The notes: generated by a model not told the origin, from the sequence alone. Shown: positions 17,574 to 26,782, counted from the first letter of the stretch. The stretch is 46,101 nucleotides of DNA from Bacteroidia bacterium (GCA_030429925.1 JAUIGQ010000005.1:1-46101); one strand, 5' to 3'. Numbers and translations are program-made.

Positions 17574-19394
17574 TTATGCAAACGCTTGAAGATCCGTCAG
17601 CTTCTTATACACTCCGGCTTGTGCGATCAATCCGTCGTGGGTGCCTCTTTCTACGATCTCTCCATCTTGCATGACAATGATCTCATCAGCATGTTGGATG
17701 GTAGATAGTCTGTGAGCGATAACGATAGAAGTTCTATTCTCCATCAATTTGTAAAGGGCATCTTGAACCAGCTTTTCGGATTCTGTATCTAAGGCTGAAG
17801 TAGCTTCATCAAGTATCATTATCGGAGGGTTCTTCAATACTGCTCTTGCAATACTTAATCGCTGTCTTTGTCCGCCGCTCAACTTTCCTCCTCCATCACC
17901 AATATTGGTGTCATAGCCCTCAGGAAGCTTTTCAATGAATTCATGGGCATTGGCAATCTTTGCCGCCTCGATCACTTGTTCCCTGCTTACTTCTCCTGCA
18001 CCTAATGCAATATTGTTCAGTATGGAATCATTGAACAAGATCGATTGCTGAGAAACAATTCCCATCAAAGCCCTGAGGTCTTTGATCTTTGCATCTCGTA
18101 TATCCACCCCATCGATCAGGATCTGACCGGCAACCGGATCGTAAAAACGAGGTAAAAGATCTACCATGGTGGATTTTCCACCACCTGATTGTCCGACTAA
18201 AGCAATGGTTTTTCCTTTTTCTATGTTGAGTTCTATATTCTTTAAGACCATCTGGTTTTCGTAGGCAAAATCAACGTTTTTGTACTCTATACTTTGAGTG
18301 AATTCTTTCAATTCAACTGCGTTGACCTTTTCTGTGATCTTTTCCTCAGCCATCAGTACCTTCTCGATCCTTTCAGTAGATGCCGCTCCTTTTTGAATAT
18401 TGTAGTAAGCCGTTGAAAGTGATTTGGCAGGATTGAGCAATTGGGAGAACATCGCAATATATCCGATAAATTCTTGTCCGCTGAAATCAACTGCCGGATT
18501 GATCACCATATTCCCTCCGTACCAAACCAATATGACCATTACCAAAGCTCCAAGGAACTCACTCATGGGAGATGCCAGGTCTCTTTTTCTGAACATTCTC
18601 AACATGGTAGCTCGGTACATTTCATTGATACCGGTAAACTTTTCTTCCGTTTCTTTCTCTGCATTAAAAGCCTTGATGATCCTCAAACCAGTCAGCGTCT
18701 CCTCCACATTGGATAGAAGTTCCCCCATGCGGATCTGCAATTTGGATGAAGTTCTCTTCAAGCTCTTACCAATCCTACCGATGATCAGTCCACTAATGGG
18801 TAATAGAATAAAAGAGAAAAGAGTGAGCTTGGCATTGATCGTTAGCATGAATACCAAGGAAAGCACAATAGAGATGGGATCTCTGAAGATCATTTCCAAA
18901 GAATTCATGATAGACCATTCTACCTCTTGAACATCTCCGGTAATCCGACTGATTATATCGCCCTTTTTCTCTTCCGAGTAGAAAGAAAGCGGCAAAGCCA
19001 ATATTTTTACAAATACGTTCTGTCTAATATCTCTTACCACTCCACTTCTAATGGATGCCAGAAAGAACTTGGCGAAATAGCGGAAGAGGTTCTTCAAGAA
19101 GAAGAGAATAGCCACTGTAACACAGATAAAATACAATGCTCCTTCAACTCCATACTGTTCAATATATGGGGTCATCTTATAGCTGAACATATCCTGCACA
19201 TAGTCTGAGCTAAAAGAGAATTCCGGCTTCTTTGTTACCGGTTCTGCATCATCAAATAAGATGGAGAGAAAAGGGATGAAAGCGAGAATGGACAATAAGT
19301 GAAAGATCACATGAATGATGTTCGAAAGCACACTGAGAAAGGCCAGTGTTTTATAAGGAATGATATATCGAACGATCTTTAAGAGGCTCTTCAT
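17574..19394 (-). CDS. ABC transporter, fused membrane and ATPase domains (MsbA/lipid-exporter type)
   Basis: This 606-residue half-transporter has a six-helix transmembrane domain in residues 1-330 and a nucleotide-binding domain from about 370. The ATPase motifs are complete: Walker A GQSGGGKST near residue 400, signature LSGGQRQRL, Walker B MILDEATSALD, and the H-loop IVIAHRLST. The sequence resembles MsbA and other lipid or oligosaccharide-lipid flippases that act as homodimers in the inner membrane. The gene starts 4 bp after the end of a glycosyltransferase gene, so glycan or lipid export is a sensible guess. The name msbA is not certain, because Bacteroidota carry several paralogues. 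Confidence 0.9.
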   Translation of the reverse strand: MKSLLKIVRYIIPYKTLAFLSVLSNIIHVIFHLLSILAFIPFLSILFDDAEPVTKKPEFSFSSDYVQDMFSYKMTPYIEQYGVEGALYFICVTVAILFFLKNLFRYFAKFFLASIRSGVVRDIRQNVFVKILALPLSFYSEEKKGDIISRITGDVQEVEWSIMNSLEMIFRDPISIVLSLVFMLTINAKLTLFSFILLPISGLIIGRIGKSLKRTSSKLQIRMGELLSNVEETLTGLRIIKAFNAEKETEEKFTGINEMYRATMLRMFRKRDLASPMSEFLGALVMVILVWYGGNMVINPAVDFSGQEFIGYIAMFSQLLNPAKSLSTAYYNIQKGAASTERIEKVLMAEEKITEKVNAVELKEFTQSIEYKNVDFAYENQMVLKNIELNIEKGKTIALVGQSGGGKSTMVDLLPRFYDPVAGQILIDGVDIRDAKIKDLRALMGIVSQQSILFNDSILNNIALGAGEVSREQVIEAAKIANAHEFIEKLPEGYDTNIGDGGGKLSGGQRQRLSIARAVLKNPPIMILDEATSALDTESEKLVQDALYKLMENRTSIVIAHRLSTIQHADEIIVMQDGEIVERGTHDGLIAQAGVYKKLTDLQAFA

Positions 19395-19398
19395 TGGC

Positions 19399-20349
19399 TT
19401 AGGTATCGATTAGCTCCCAATTCTTGAATGGGAAGAAGTGTTTGCCCCCGTTCAAATTCCTTTCCAAGAAAGAGATCAGCCTGTATTTCGTCTTTTCATG
19501 CTTGAACTTCGGACGATTTGGCAGTTGATTAGTGGTATAGTTCAATTGATCACCCCAGCTGAAATCCTTCATTTTCTCTTGCATCACAGCAGGATGAGTT
19601 CCTTTGAACTTTTCCATCTTCTTCAACGGACCATAATCAAACTCCTCTTCTCTCTCCTTATAAAGCTCTTCTGCCTTCTTATCTCCCTTGTGAATACTAT
19701 CCAAAGCCTTTTTCTTGCTCTGCATATATTTTGGCGGACGAACCCAACCATAGTGGTAGATATAGGCATCTACTTCTGCCACCTTTAGCTTGTAAGTTCC
19801 CTCTTGCTTCCTATAGCTTTTCCCATCAAAGTTGGGAATCCTTCTAAAAGATTGAGCCGACTCAAAGCTGTGGATATCCGGCTTGTTCCTCACGATGCGG
19901 ATCTCATTCTGATACCAACCATGATGGTTGATGTAGTGGTCATAATCGCCAAAGAAATGACGGTACTTGAAAAGCAGACCTTCTACTCTCTCATCATTCA
20001 AGAGCTCTTCACACCTGCTTTGGATCACAGGCAAATATTTCTCATGCACTACCTCATCTGCTTGCACATAAAAGAGCCAATCTCCACTGCAATGGGAAAT
20101 GGCAATATCTGTTTGGTGCGCATTTTCAGTACCATTGGGAAATGCCTCTGTATCCCATTCCGTATCAATAATCTTGATCTTATCAGAGCCGATAGCTTCT
20201 ATCAATTCTCTTGTATTATCGTCCTCATCACCCTTTCCCAATGCAAAGATGAATTCATCACAAATAGGTAGGATCGATTCGATAGATTCCTTGATTGGAT
20301 AGTAAAGTTTTGAGGTATTCCTCCCGAAAGAAAAGCCGCTGATCTTCAT
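19399..20349 (-). CDS. Glycosyltransferase family 2-like protein
   Basis: The 316-residue protein begins SGFSFGRNTSKLYYPIKESIESILPICDE. It has the Rossmann-like alternation of a GT-A fold, with GDEDDNTRELI, and then the segment SGDWLFYVQADEVVHE, where QADE occupies the place of the metal-binding DxD. The C-terminal third is rich in Lys and Glu (KKALDSIHKGDKKAEELYKEREEE) and ends in aromatic and basic residues, suggesting membrane association. It should transfer a sugar during glycolipid or polysaccharide synthesis. It precedes the ABC exporter by 4 bp in the same unit. A promoter with both elements lies just upstream. Donor and acceptor unknown. Confidence 0.82.
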   Translation of the reverse strand: MKISGFSFGRNTSKLYYPIKESIESILPICDEFIFALGKGDEDDNTRELIEAIGSDKIKIIDTEWDTEAFPNGTENAHQTDIAISHCSGDWLFYVQADEVVHEKYLPVIQSRCEELLNDERVEGLLFKYRHFFGDYDHYINHHGWYQNEIRIVRNKPDIHSFESAQSFRRIPNFDGKSYRKQEGTYKLKVAEVDAYIYHYGWVRPPKYMQSKKKALDSIHKGDKKAEELYKEREEEFDYGPLKKMEKFKGTHPAVMQEKMKDFSWGDQLNYTTNQLPNRPKFKHEKTKYRLISFLERNLNGGKHFFPFKNWELIDT

Positions 20350-20359
20350 GAGTATGCTG

Positions 20360-20388
20360 CGAAATTAGTCAATTTATCACGGCAGCAA
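20360..20388 (-). promoter_or_regulatory. Promoter of the glycosyltransferase-ABC operon (-33 and -7)
   Basis: On the minus strand TTG (20386-20388) is followed after 18 bp by TAATTTCG (20360-20367), one mismatch from TAnnTTTG, ending 10 nt before the ATG at 20349. It is one of the few promoters in this window where both elements can be seen. Confidence 0.5.
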
Positions 20389-20415
20389 AGGCTCTTTTAG
20401 AAGCAGAAGATAACT

Positions 20416-20423
20416 TACCTTTG
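20416..20423 (+). promoter_or_regulatory. rbfA promoter -7 box, nearly leaderless
   Basis: TACCTTTG is a perfect TAnnTTTG and ends 6 nt before the ATG at 20430. It overlaps the ttg at 20421, so that codon cannot be the start. Confidence 0.55.
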
Positions 20424-20429
20424 TTGATT

Positions 20430-20765
20430 ATGGAATCGATCAGGCAGCAAAAGATCGCAAGGCTCTTACAGAAAGAGATCGGCGACATTTTCAATAAGGG
20501 TGAAGTAAAACCATTGGATGCAGGAATGCTTTCAGTAACGGGGGTTAGAGTAACACCCGACTTGGGAATTGCCAGGATCTATGTCTCCATTTTCCCTTCC
20601 AATGATTACAAGGAAGACATTGAAAAAGTAAAAGCTCAATCTTCTGAAGTACGCTACCATTTAGGCAAGAGAGCCGGAAAACAGCTAAGACATATTCCCG
20701 AATTGCATTTCTTTATTGATGATTCATTCGATTATGCAGAACAGATCGACGAGCTTTTGAAATAG
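20430..20765 (+). CDS. rbfA: Ribosome-binding factor A
   Basis: From the ATG at 20430 the protein has 111 residues: MESIRQQKIARLLQKEIGDIF, then the KH-like fold with LSVTGVRVTPDLGIARIYVSIF and the conserved YHLGKRAGKQLRHIPELHFFIDDS segment. This is a typical RbfA of usual length. RbfA binds the 30S subunit and helps mature the 5' end of 16S rRNA. The promoter box at 20416-20423 fixes the start. The LolC/E-like permease gene begins 6 bp after the stop, so the two genes form an operon. Confidence 0.93.
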   Translation: MESIRQQKIARLLQKEIGDIFNKGEVKPLDAGMLSVTGVRVTPDLGIARIYVSIFPSNDYKEDIEKVKAQSSEVRYHLGKRAGKQLRHIPELHFFIDDSFDYAEQIDELLK

Positions 20766-20771
20766 TTCTGA

Positions 20772-21977
20772 ATGAAGTTCCCTTTTTACATAGCCAAGCG
20801 GTACTTGGTTGCCAAGAAATCGCAAAATGCCATCAATATCATTTCTTGGATATCGGTTTTCAGTGTTGGCATTGGAACTCTGGCCTTGGTTGTGGTGCTT
20901 TCAGCCTTTAATGGATTAGAAAGTCTTGTAGAGTCGCTTTTCGAATCATTCGATGCCGACATCAGGATCGAAAATCCTGAAGCAAAAACTTTTGCAGCGA
21001 ATGAGATCCCATTTGAAGAGATCGGATCAATAGAAGGGGTGGTCAACTACACCTCCGTTCTCAAGGAAGTTTGCGGAGCTAAGTATGACGACCAACAGAT
21101 GGTGGTTAAAATGAAAGGGGTAGATGACTCCTTTTTAGCCATGAGTTCAATGGATAGCAATATGGTCCAAGGCAGGGCAATATTGAAAGAAGGTAAAGCC
21201 AACTATGCAATATTGGGCTATGGTGTAGCAAGCGAATTGGGAATGTTGATGCTCAAAAGGCCTGAAAATCTAACCTTATTCGCACCCAAAAGAGGGAAGG
21301 TGAATACGCTGAACCCTATGCAATCTGTCTTTAGAAAAAGTATTTATCCAGCAGGAGTGTTTTTCTTAAGTCCCGAATATGATCTTCAATACATTGTGGT
21401 TCCCTTGAGCTTTGCACAAGACTTTTTAAAATTGGAAGATCAGATCTCCTCAGTTGAGATCCAAGCAGAGCCTGAAGCAGACCTCTTTGATCTGAAGGAG
21501 CGCATTTCTTCTATTCTTCCTGATGAATTTAAGGTGATCAGCAGATATGAGTTCAACGAGATCATCTACAAGACCAATAGGACTGAAAAATGGGTAACCT
21601 TCCTAATCCTATTGTTCATATTGATCATTGCAGCTTTCAATATTCTGAGCTCTTTGACCATGCTGATCATTGAAAAGCAAAAAGATATCTCAACCCTTTC
21701 CTATTTAGGATCACCAATAAGTCAGATCAGGCAGATCTTCTTCTTCGAAGGTATGATGATTAATCTGGCTGGGGCGCTAAGCGGTATGGCCCTGGGGATC
21801 ATTTTGATCCTACTTCAGGAATATGTGGGACTGATAAGGTTGGAAGGAGGGATTGTGGAATACTATCCGGTAGAACTGAAATGGATGGAGATGGTCTATA
21901 TTCTGATCACTGTTTTGGTGATCGGTTTTCTAACCTCATGGTATCCGGTGAGACAATTAACTAGACGTTCCGTCTAG
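20772..21977 (+). CDS. LolC/LolE-like lipoprotein-releasing ABC permease (FtsX/MacB fold)
   Basis: The 401-residue protein has the four-helix MacB/FtsX topology: one helix near residues 22-45 (INIISWISVFSVGIGTLALVVVLSAFNG), a large periplasmic domain (about 50-265), and three helices near 275-300, 320-350 and 372-392. The N-terminal FYIAKRYLVAKKSQNAINIIS motif is typical of LolC/LolE. In proteobacteria these extract lipoproteins from the inner membrane together with the ATPase LolD. No LolD lies nearby here, so the partner ATPase must be encoded elsewhere. The stop codon lies inside a perfect palindrome. The gene is downstream of rbfA, an arrangement I recall from other Bacteroidota. Confidence 0.85.
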   Translation: MKFPFYIAKRYLVAKKSQNAINIISWISVFSVGIGTLALVVVLSAFNGLESLVESLFESFDADIRIENPEAKTFAANEIPFEEIGSIEGVVNYTSVLKEVCGAKYDDQQMVVKMKGVDDSFLAMSSMDSNMVQGRAILKEGKANYAILGYGVASELGMLMLKRPENLTLFAPKRGKVNTLNPMQSVFRKSIYPAGVFFLSPEYDLQYIVVPLSFAQDFLKLEDQISSVEIQAEPEADLFDLKERISSILPDEFKVISRYEFNEIIYKTNRTEKWVTFLILLFILIIAAFNILSSLTMLIIEKQKDISTLSYLGSPISQIRQIFFFEGMMINLAGALSGMALGIILILLQEYVGLIRLEGGIVEYYPVELKWMEMVYILITVLVIGFLTSWYPVRQLTRRSV

Positions 21978-21984
21978 TTAATTG
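21954..21984. repeat. Perfect 14-bp inverted repeat spanning the stop codon of the LolC/E-like gene
   Basis: CAATTAACTAGACG (21954-21967) and its exact reverse complement (21971-21984) are separated by only TTC. The TAG stop codon at 21975-21977 sits in the right arm. There is no T tract after it, so it is not a standard terminator; it could still act as an RNA hairpin protecting the 3' end of the message. Confidence 0.7.
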
Positions 21985-22018
21985 TGAAATGTCAAAGGTC
22001 AATCTTCAACCTTCAAAG

Positions 22019-22172
22019 AAAAAGGTATACCTCAATCCATTAATCAGCGTAAATCAGCGCAATCTGCGGGAGAAAGAAGGATCGTATTAAACAGATCTTG
22101 CAGATAGACCTCAGTGTTCTCTGTGTCTTCTCTGTGAAGTCATGCTCTGCATGACCTCCGTGACCAAAAAAA
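22019..22172. repeat. Short dispersed-repeat fragments downstream of the LolC/E-like gene
   Basis: This spacer contains atcagcgtaaatcagcgc followed by aatctgcggga (about 22042-22069), then ttctctgtgtcttctctgtg (about 22115-22134) and a catgctctgcatg palindrome (22141-22153). Such strings are typical of intergenic repeats seen in many environmental bacteria and resemble fragments at 16680-16925. No gene here. Confidence 0.45.
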
Positions 22173-23171
22173 TTACTGTTGAACTAGTTCCACCCCTGAA
22201 AACTCTTTCTGGATCTCATCAAATACAGCTCTTAGAGGTTCTATATGATCTTCTGTAACGAGTTTTATACGATGCTCTTTGAAGTGCGGAATGCCTTTGA
22301 AGTAATTGGTATAGTGTCTGCGCATCTCAACAATACCCAACTTTTCACCTTTCCATTCAACCGAAAGTTCAAGGTGTCGGCGTGCAGCTTCAATTCTTTC
22401 GTTCATCGTCGGAGGAGCAATTTGTTCGCCAGTCGCCATAAAATGCTTGATCTCTCTAAAGATCCAAGGGTATCCAATACTAGCCCTGCCGATCATGACT
22501 CCATCCACTCCGTATTTATTCTTCTTTTCTACAGCGATCTCTGGAGTATACACATCCCCATTTCCAAAAACAGGAATATGCATTCGAGGATTGTTCTTCA
22601 CCTCCCCGATCAGTGACCAGTCGGCCTCTCCTTTGTACATCTGCTTTCTGGTGCGACCGTGGATAGAAATGGCTTGTATACCCACATCCTGCAATCTCTC
22701 TGCAACTTCAACGATATACTTTGTATTATCATCCCAACCCAAACGCGTTTTAACCGTCACCGGCAGTTTGGTGGATTTGACGATCTCTTCCGTCATCTTC
22801 ACCATCTTGGGAATATCTTGCAAGATCCCCGCGCCTGCTCCTTTGCAGGCAACCTTCTTTACAGGGCAGCCATAATTGATATCGATCACATCCGGTCCGG
22901 CTTGTTCCGTAACCTCGGCAGCTAACTTCATGGAATCTATCTCCGAGCCGAAGATCTGAATACCTATTGGTCTTTCGTATTCGAATATATCTAGCTTCTG
23001 AACGCTCTTGGCAGCATCGCGAATAAGTCCTTCAGAGGAGATGAATTCCGTATACATCATATCTGCTCCATTCTCTTTGCACAAGCGGCGAAAAGGTGGA
23101 TCGCTCACATCCTCCATGGGTGCTAAAAGCAGAGGGAAATCTCCTAATTCTATGTTTGCTATTTTTGCCAT
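22173..23171 (-). CDS. dusB: tRNA-dihydrouridine synthase B
   Basis: The protein from the ATG at 23171 has 332 residues. It shows the FMN-barrel motifs of Dus enzymes: LLLAPMEDVSDPPFRRLC at the start, EFISSEGLIRDA, the catalytic-cysteine region YGCPVKKVACKGAGAG, VKTRLGWDD, SIHGRTRKQMYKGEADW and FGNGDV. The enzyme reduces a specific uridine in the tRNA D-loop to dihydrouridine. A ttg at 23189 would add six residues, but it overlaps the promoter box at 23187-23194, so the ATG at 23171 is preferred. It diverges from the CAAX-protease gene. Confidence 0.94.
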   Translation of the reverse strand: MAKIANIELGDFPLLLAPMEDVSDPPFRRLCKENGADMMYTEFISSEGLIRDAAKSVQKLDIFEYERPIGIQIFGSEIDSMKLAAEVTEQAGPDVIDINYGCPVKKVACKGAGAGILQDIPKMVKMTEEIVKSTKLPVTVKTRLGWDDNTKYIVEVAERLQDVGIQAISIHGRTRKQMYKGEADWSLIGEVKNNPRMHIPVFGNGDVYTPEIAVEKKNKYGVDGVMIGRASIGYPWIFREIKHFMATGEQIAPPTMNERIEAARRHLELSVEWKGEKLGIVEMRRHYTNYFKGIPHFKEHRIKLVTEDHIEPLRAVFDEIQKEFSGVELVQQ

Positions 23172-23186
23172 GATCAATTGCCATCG

Positions 23187-23194
23187 CAAAGTTA
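23187..23194 (-). promoter_or_regulatory. dusB promoter, -7 box
   Basis: TAACTTTG on the minus strand is a perfect TAnnTTTG, ending 15 nt before the dusB ATG, which predicts a leader of about 11 nt. Confidence 0.45.
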
Positions 23195-23216
23195 ACCATA
23201 AATCAATCGAACCAAT

Positions 23217-24155
23217 TTGATCCGACTTGAAGGAATCTTTCCACGACTGCTAGTTCTATTGGGATTCTGCCTAGTTTTTGGGGCGTTTTTCAATTTAGCA
23301 GGCTTTGCTTTGATCAAACCCATGTATGGTGTTGACATTACCAATTTAGGCAGTGTTTTGAATGATCTTTCCTCAGAGAGGAATGTCTCAATACTCAAGT
23401 TCATGCAATTGCTTAACACTCTTGGATTATTCATTGTTCCCGGAATACTTTTCTCCCTTCTATTCATGCAACAACCCTTAGATAAGCTGAGATTGGATAG
23501 ATCGGTTACCAATTGGCAAGTACTTTTCATCGTATTGCTTTATATCTCTTTCTTGCCCTTGATCAATTTAATGGTGAGTTTGAATGCAGACCTATCATTA
23601 CCTGATTCACTTGCAGCCTTAGAAAATTGGATGAGAAGCGCAGAAGATAAGGCAGAGGCATTAACAGAGGCCTTTCTGCAAATGAACGGCAGCTCCGACC
23701 TGATCTATAATATTGTTCTAATCGGTATATTGCCCGCTATTGGAGAAGAGTTGATCTTCAGAGGGATCATACAAAGGGGATTGCAACAGCAGTTCAAAAA
23801 CCATCATATCGGAATTTGGATAGCAGCTTTACTCTTTAGCGCCTTGCATATGCAATTCTATGGCTTCCTTCCCAGATTGATCCTAGGTGCCTTCTTTGGT
23901 TACCTAATGGTATGGACAGGAAGTTTGTGGGCTCCAATGATCGCTCATTTTCTCAACAACACCCTGGCACTTATGCTTGCCTATTATTTAGGCGCAGAAA
24001 GCTTGCAGACTGAGATCGACAATGTTGGAACAACCACCGATACTCTATGGATCAGTGGACTATCCCTCTTACTTTTCTCTTATTTGATCTATCGATTCCG
24101 ACATTTATCCTATGCTCATGAAAAAGTTGACGAGGGATATCATGAGGGCTGGTAA
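23217..24155 (+). CDS. CPBP/CAAX-type intramembrane metalloprotease
   Basis: This 312-residue membrane protein has about seven hydrophobic helices. The Abi/CPBP signature is complete: GEELIFRG near residues 177-184 (Glu-Glu and Arg), LLFSALHMQFYGFLPR (metal-binding His) and APMIAHFLNN (second His and Asn). Family members cleave membrane-bound substrates, or act in bacteriocin self-immunity or protein sorting; the substrate cannot be predicted. No ATG is available after the in-frame stop at 23199-23201, so the start must be the TTG at 23217 or a nearby alternative codon. It lies 45 bp from the divergent dusB and 15 bp before the T9SS-exported protein gene. Confidence 0.87.
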   Translation: MIRLEGIFPRLLVLLGFCLVFGAFFNLAGFALIKPMYGVDITNLGSVLNDLSSERNVSILKFMQLLNTLGLFIVPGILFSLLFMQQPLDKLRLDRSVTNWQVLFIVLLYISFLPLINLMVSLNADLSLPDSLAALENWMRSAEDKAEALTEAFLQMNGSSDLIYNIVLIGILPAIGEELIFRGIIQRGLQQQFKNHHIGIWIAALLFSALHMQFYGFLPRLILGAFFGYLMVWTGSLWAPMIAHFLNNTLALMLAYYLGAESLQTEIDNVGTTTDTLWISGLSLLLFSYLIYRFRHLSYAHEKVDEGYHEGW

Positions 24156-24170
24156 TGAAGAATACATCTT

Positions 24171-25853
24171 ATGAAGTATAGACTATTAATCTTTTTGTTA
24201 TCAGTACAATTCTCCTTATTAAGTCAGGAATTTACATTTTCTAAGATGTATCATAATGGAAGTAAATCCTCTGATAGACTTAAGCATATTGAACTCAGCC
24301 CTACAAAGAACATATTAGCTGTAGGACAATTTGGAGATAGCATTCAATTTGATCTTTCATCAAATAGTGGATTTGATATTTCATTATGGGGGGATGATAT
24401 ATTTATATTAAACCTAAATTCGAATCTTGAGTTTAGATGGGTTAAAAAGATTTCAGGCCAAAATAAATCTGTAAACGATTTTGCAATCGATTCTAATGGT
24501 AACATTTATATTGTAGGAGATTTTGGAGGCACTATTGATTTTGATCCATCAACATCAAATTACAGTATTACCTCGCCAAGCCACAATGATTCATATATTC
24601 TAAAATTGGATTCAAATGGATCATTCCTATGGGTTAAAACCTTTGATGGCTCGAATAGTCAAATTGATCAAATTGAGCTTGATAATGACAACAATATTAT
24701 TATAGCAGGAAGCTATAAAGGACAAATTGATTTTGACCCAAGCGCCTCTATTTACAATTCGAATTCTGGTGCCAACTCTGAAGATTTATTTGTTTTAAAG
24801 CTTGATTCAAATGGAATGTTTAATTGGGTTGACATTATCTGGGGGTCAACATTTTCTGGCAAATCTAATCCAACCTCTTTAATAGTAGATAAACTTAATC
24901 GGATATATATAGGAGCAAGAATTAATATCCAAAGTGGATATCTAAGTAAAGGAACACGATTTATATCTACCTTAGATTCCGGCAGTTACATCTTGCAACT
25001 ATTCCCCAATGGATTATTAAAGAATTCATTAAAGTTTAGTTTCATAGATATAAATTCTATTTCGATCTTAAATAACCACATTGTTTCAGTTGGCAGCTTT
25101 TCGGATAGTATTGATTTTGACCCAAGTACTTCGGAATTCAAATTAATGACAAGCTCAATTTCTGATACAGATATTTTTATTCTATCATTAGACTCTTCAA
25201 TGAGTTTTAACTGGGCTCATAGTATTGGAGGCATCTATGCTGATGAGGCCAATACAGTTCAAATTACAGAGGAGAATAATATTATTACCACTGGATATTT
25301 TAAAGATTTCGCAGATTTCGACCCTGATACTAGCACAGTTGAATTGTTCTCTGGATCGAACTCAAAAAGCTCATTTATATGTGTATTAGATTCAAATGGC
25401 AAATTTGTCTGGGCTAGAAATTTAAAAGCCTCTTATAATGAATCAAATTCGTTGATTTCAATTGACAATAATATTTTCTGGGCAGGAAATTTTAAAATCT
25501 CAATGTTGTACAATCCCAATCCAATAAGCTATGCTAACGCAAAAGGAGAATTAGATTTTTATATTCAGAAATTGGTTGCTAATAGCATTGGACTTGAATC
25601 TTTGAGCATAAGCTCTTATGAGCTAATTCTATTTCCCAATCCAACTAATGGACAAGTTTTCATAGAAAACATTTTAGATTCTCCTAGTAGCACTATTAAG
25701 GTCTATGATGCATCCGGTAGCCTATTAGAAGTATTCCAATTTAAGAACGAAAAGGTTATGCGCATTGAATTAGACTATCCAAGTGGGATATATTTCGTTC
25801 AAGTGAGTAATGGAAGCAAATATCATTCAGCAAAGGTTTTTCTAAGTAGGTAG
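24171..25853 (+). CDS. Secreted repeat protein with type IX secretion C-terminal sorting domain
   Basis: The 560-residue protein has a signal peptide (residues 1-18, ending LLSQ). At least four irregular repeats of about 50-60 residues follow, each built around G.(F/Y).G.IDFDPS....(D/S).(F/Y)(I/V)LKLDSNG.F.W, which suggests a beta-propeller of the SBBP type. The last 85 residues (from LILFPNPTNGQVFIEN through SGIYFVQVSNG to the terminal KVFLSR) form a type A T9SS sorting domain, which directs transport across the outer membrane and surface attachment. The gene is clearly more AT-rich than its neighbours, which hints at different evolutionary pressure or acquisition. Its role is unknown. It starts 15 bp after the CAAX-protease gene and may be cotranscribed with it. 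Confidence 0.88.
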   Translation: MKYRLLIFLLSVQFSLLSQEFTFSKMYHNGSKSSDRLKHIELSPTKNILAVGQFGDSIQFDLSSNSGFDISLWGDDIFILNLNSNLEFRWVKKISGQNKSVNDFAIDSNGNIYIVGDFGGTIDFDPSTSNYSITSPSHNDSYILKLDSNGSFLWVKTFDGSNSQIDQIELDNDNNIIIAGSYKGQIDFDPSASIYNSNSGANSEDLFVLKLDSNGMFNWVDIIWGSTFSGKSNPTSLIVDKLNRIYIGARINIQSGYLSKGTRFISTLDSGSYILQLFPNGLLKNSLKFSFIDINSISILNNHIVSVGSFSDSIDFDPSTSEFKLMTSSISDTDIFILSLDSSMSFNWAHSIGGIYADEANTVQITEENNIITTGYFKDFADFDPDTSTVELFSGSNSKSSFICVLDSNGKFVWARNLKASYNESNSLISIDNNIFWAGNFKISMLYNPNPISYANAKGELDFYIQKLVANSIGLESLSISSYELILFPNPTNGQVFIENILDSPSSTIKVYDASGSLLEVFQFKNEKVMRIELDYPSGIYFVQVSNGSKYHSAKVFLSR

Positions 25854-25974
25854 GGCCACTTTGATGACAACGAACTAGCAATTTTAGCTCTGCAATAATC
25901 TCATATCTTATTCTATCATAAGGTACAATTCAACATCCTCTCTATTTTCTTCCTAGCTTAGCTAGTTACTAATT

Positions 25975-25982
25975 TAATTTTG
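25975..25982 (+). promoter_or_regulatory. Possible aqpZ promoter, -7 box
   Basis: TAATTTTG fits TAnnTTTG within the 245-bp spacer between the T9SS gene and aqpZ. It implies a leader of about 115 nt, and no -33 element is seen, so this is tentative. Confidence 0.25.
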
Positions 25983-26098
25983 GTAGCATACCCCTTCCTT
26001 TTTCGCATCTATTGCCACAATAATTTCTTATCACTACCTTTTGTCGGTCTATCTCCTCTCTATCAGACTACTTCATTATTAACCTAATTCAATTTATT

Positions 26099-26782
26099 AT
26101 GAAAAAATTAATTGCAGAATTTATCGGAACCATGTGGCTTGTACTTGGCGGATGCGGAAGTGCTGTATTGGCGGCAGGTTACCCGGAGCTGGGTATTGGC
26201 TTTGTAGGAGTGTCTCTGGCATTTGGATTAACAGTCTTAACCATGGTGTATGCTATCGGGCATATTTCCGGTTGTCATTTGAACCCGGCGGTATCGATTG
26301 GACTCTGGGTCGGTGGAAGATTTGATAAAAAAGAACTCTTGCCTTACATCGCTGCTCAGGTCTTAGGTGGAATATTGGGAGCGGGAATTCTATATGTGAT
26401 CGTCAGTGGAAAAGCTGGATTTGAAATTGGAGGTTTTGCTTCCAATGGATATGGAGAGCATTCTCCGGATGGTTTTTCAATGACAGCAGTACTGCTTACA
26501 GAGATCGTGATGACCTTTATGTTCTTGATGATCATATTGGGCGCAACTCATAAGAATGCTCCTGCCGGTTTTGCAGGAATTGCAATAGGATTGGGACTTA
26601 CACTTATACATTTGATCAGTATTCCGGTAAGTAACACTTCTGTGAATCCTGCCAGAAGTACTTCTCAAGCAATTTTTGCAGGAGATTGGGCGGTTGGACA
26701 ACTTTGGCTCTTTTGGGTAGCTCCGATCATTGGAGCAATAATAGCCGGGGTGGTTTACAAATACATTTCAAAAGAAGAATAA
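26099..26782 (+). CDS. aqpZ: Aquaporin Z
   Basis: The 227-residue protein has six transmembrane helices and both pore loops: HLNPAVS with NPA at residues 62-64, and SVNPARST with NPA at residues 183-185. [12 protein letters not shown] and [19 protein letters not shown] are characteristic of the AqpZ branch rather than the glycerol facilitators, which carry an Asp after the second NPA motif. It forms a tetrameric water channel in the inner membrane and may take part in osmotic adaptation. A SpoIIAA-like gene starts 17 bp after its stop codon. Confidence 0.95.
   Translation: MKKLIAEFIGTMWLVLGGCGSAVLAAGYPELGIGFVGVSLAFGLTVLTMVYAIGHISGCHLNPAVSIGLWVGGRFDKKELLPYIAAQVLGGILGAGILYVIVSGKAGFEIGGFASNGYGEHSPDGFSMTAVLLTEIVMTFMFLMIILGATHKNAPAGFAGIAIGLGLTLIHLISIPVSNTSVNPARSTSQAIFAGDWAVGQLWLFWVAPIIGAIIAGVVYKYISKEE

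Noticed and set aside
25854-26098. Riboswitch or small RNA ahead of aqpZ
   Set aside because: The spacer is AT- and pyrimidine-rich but shows no stable stem set or known riboswitch core that I could recognise.
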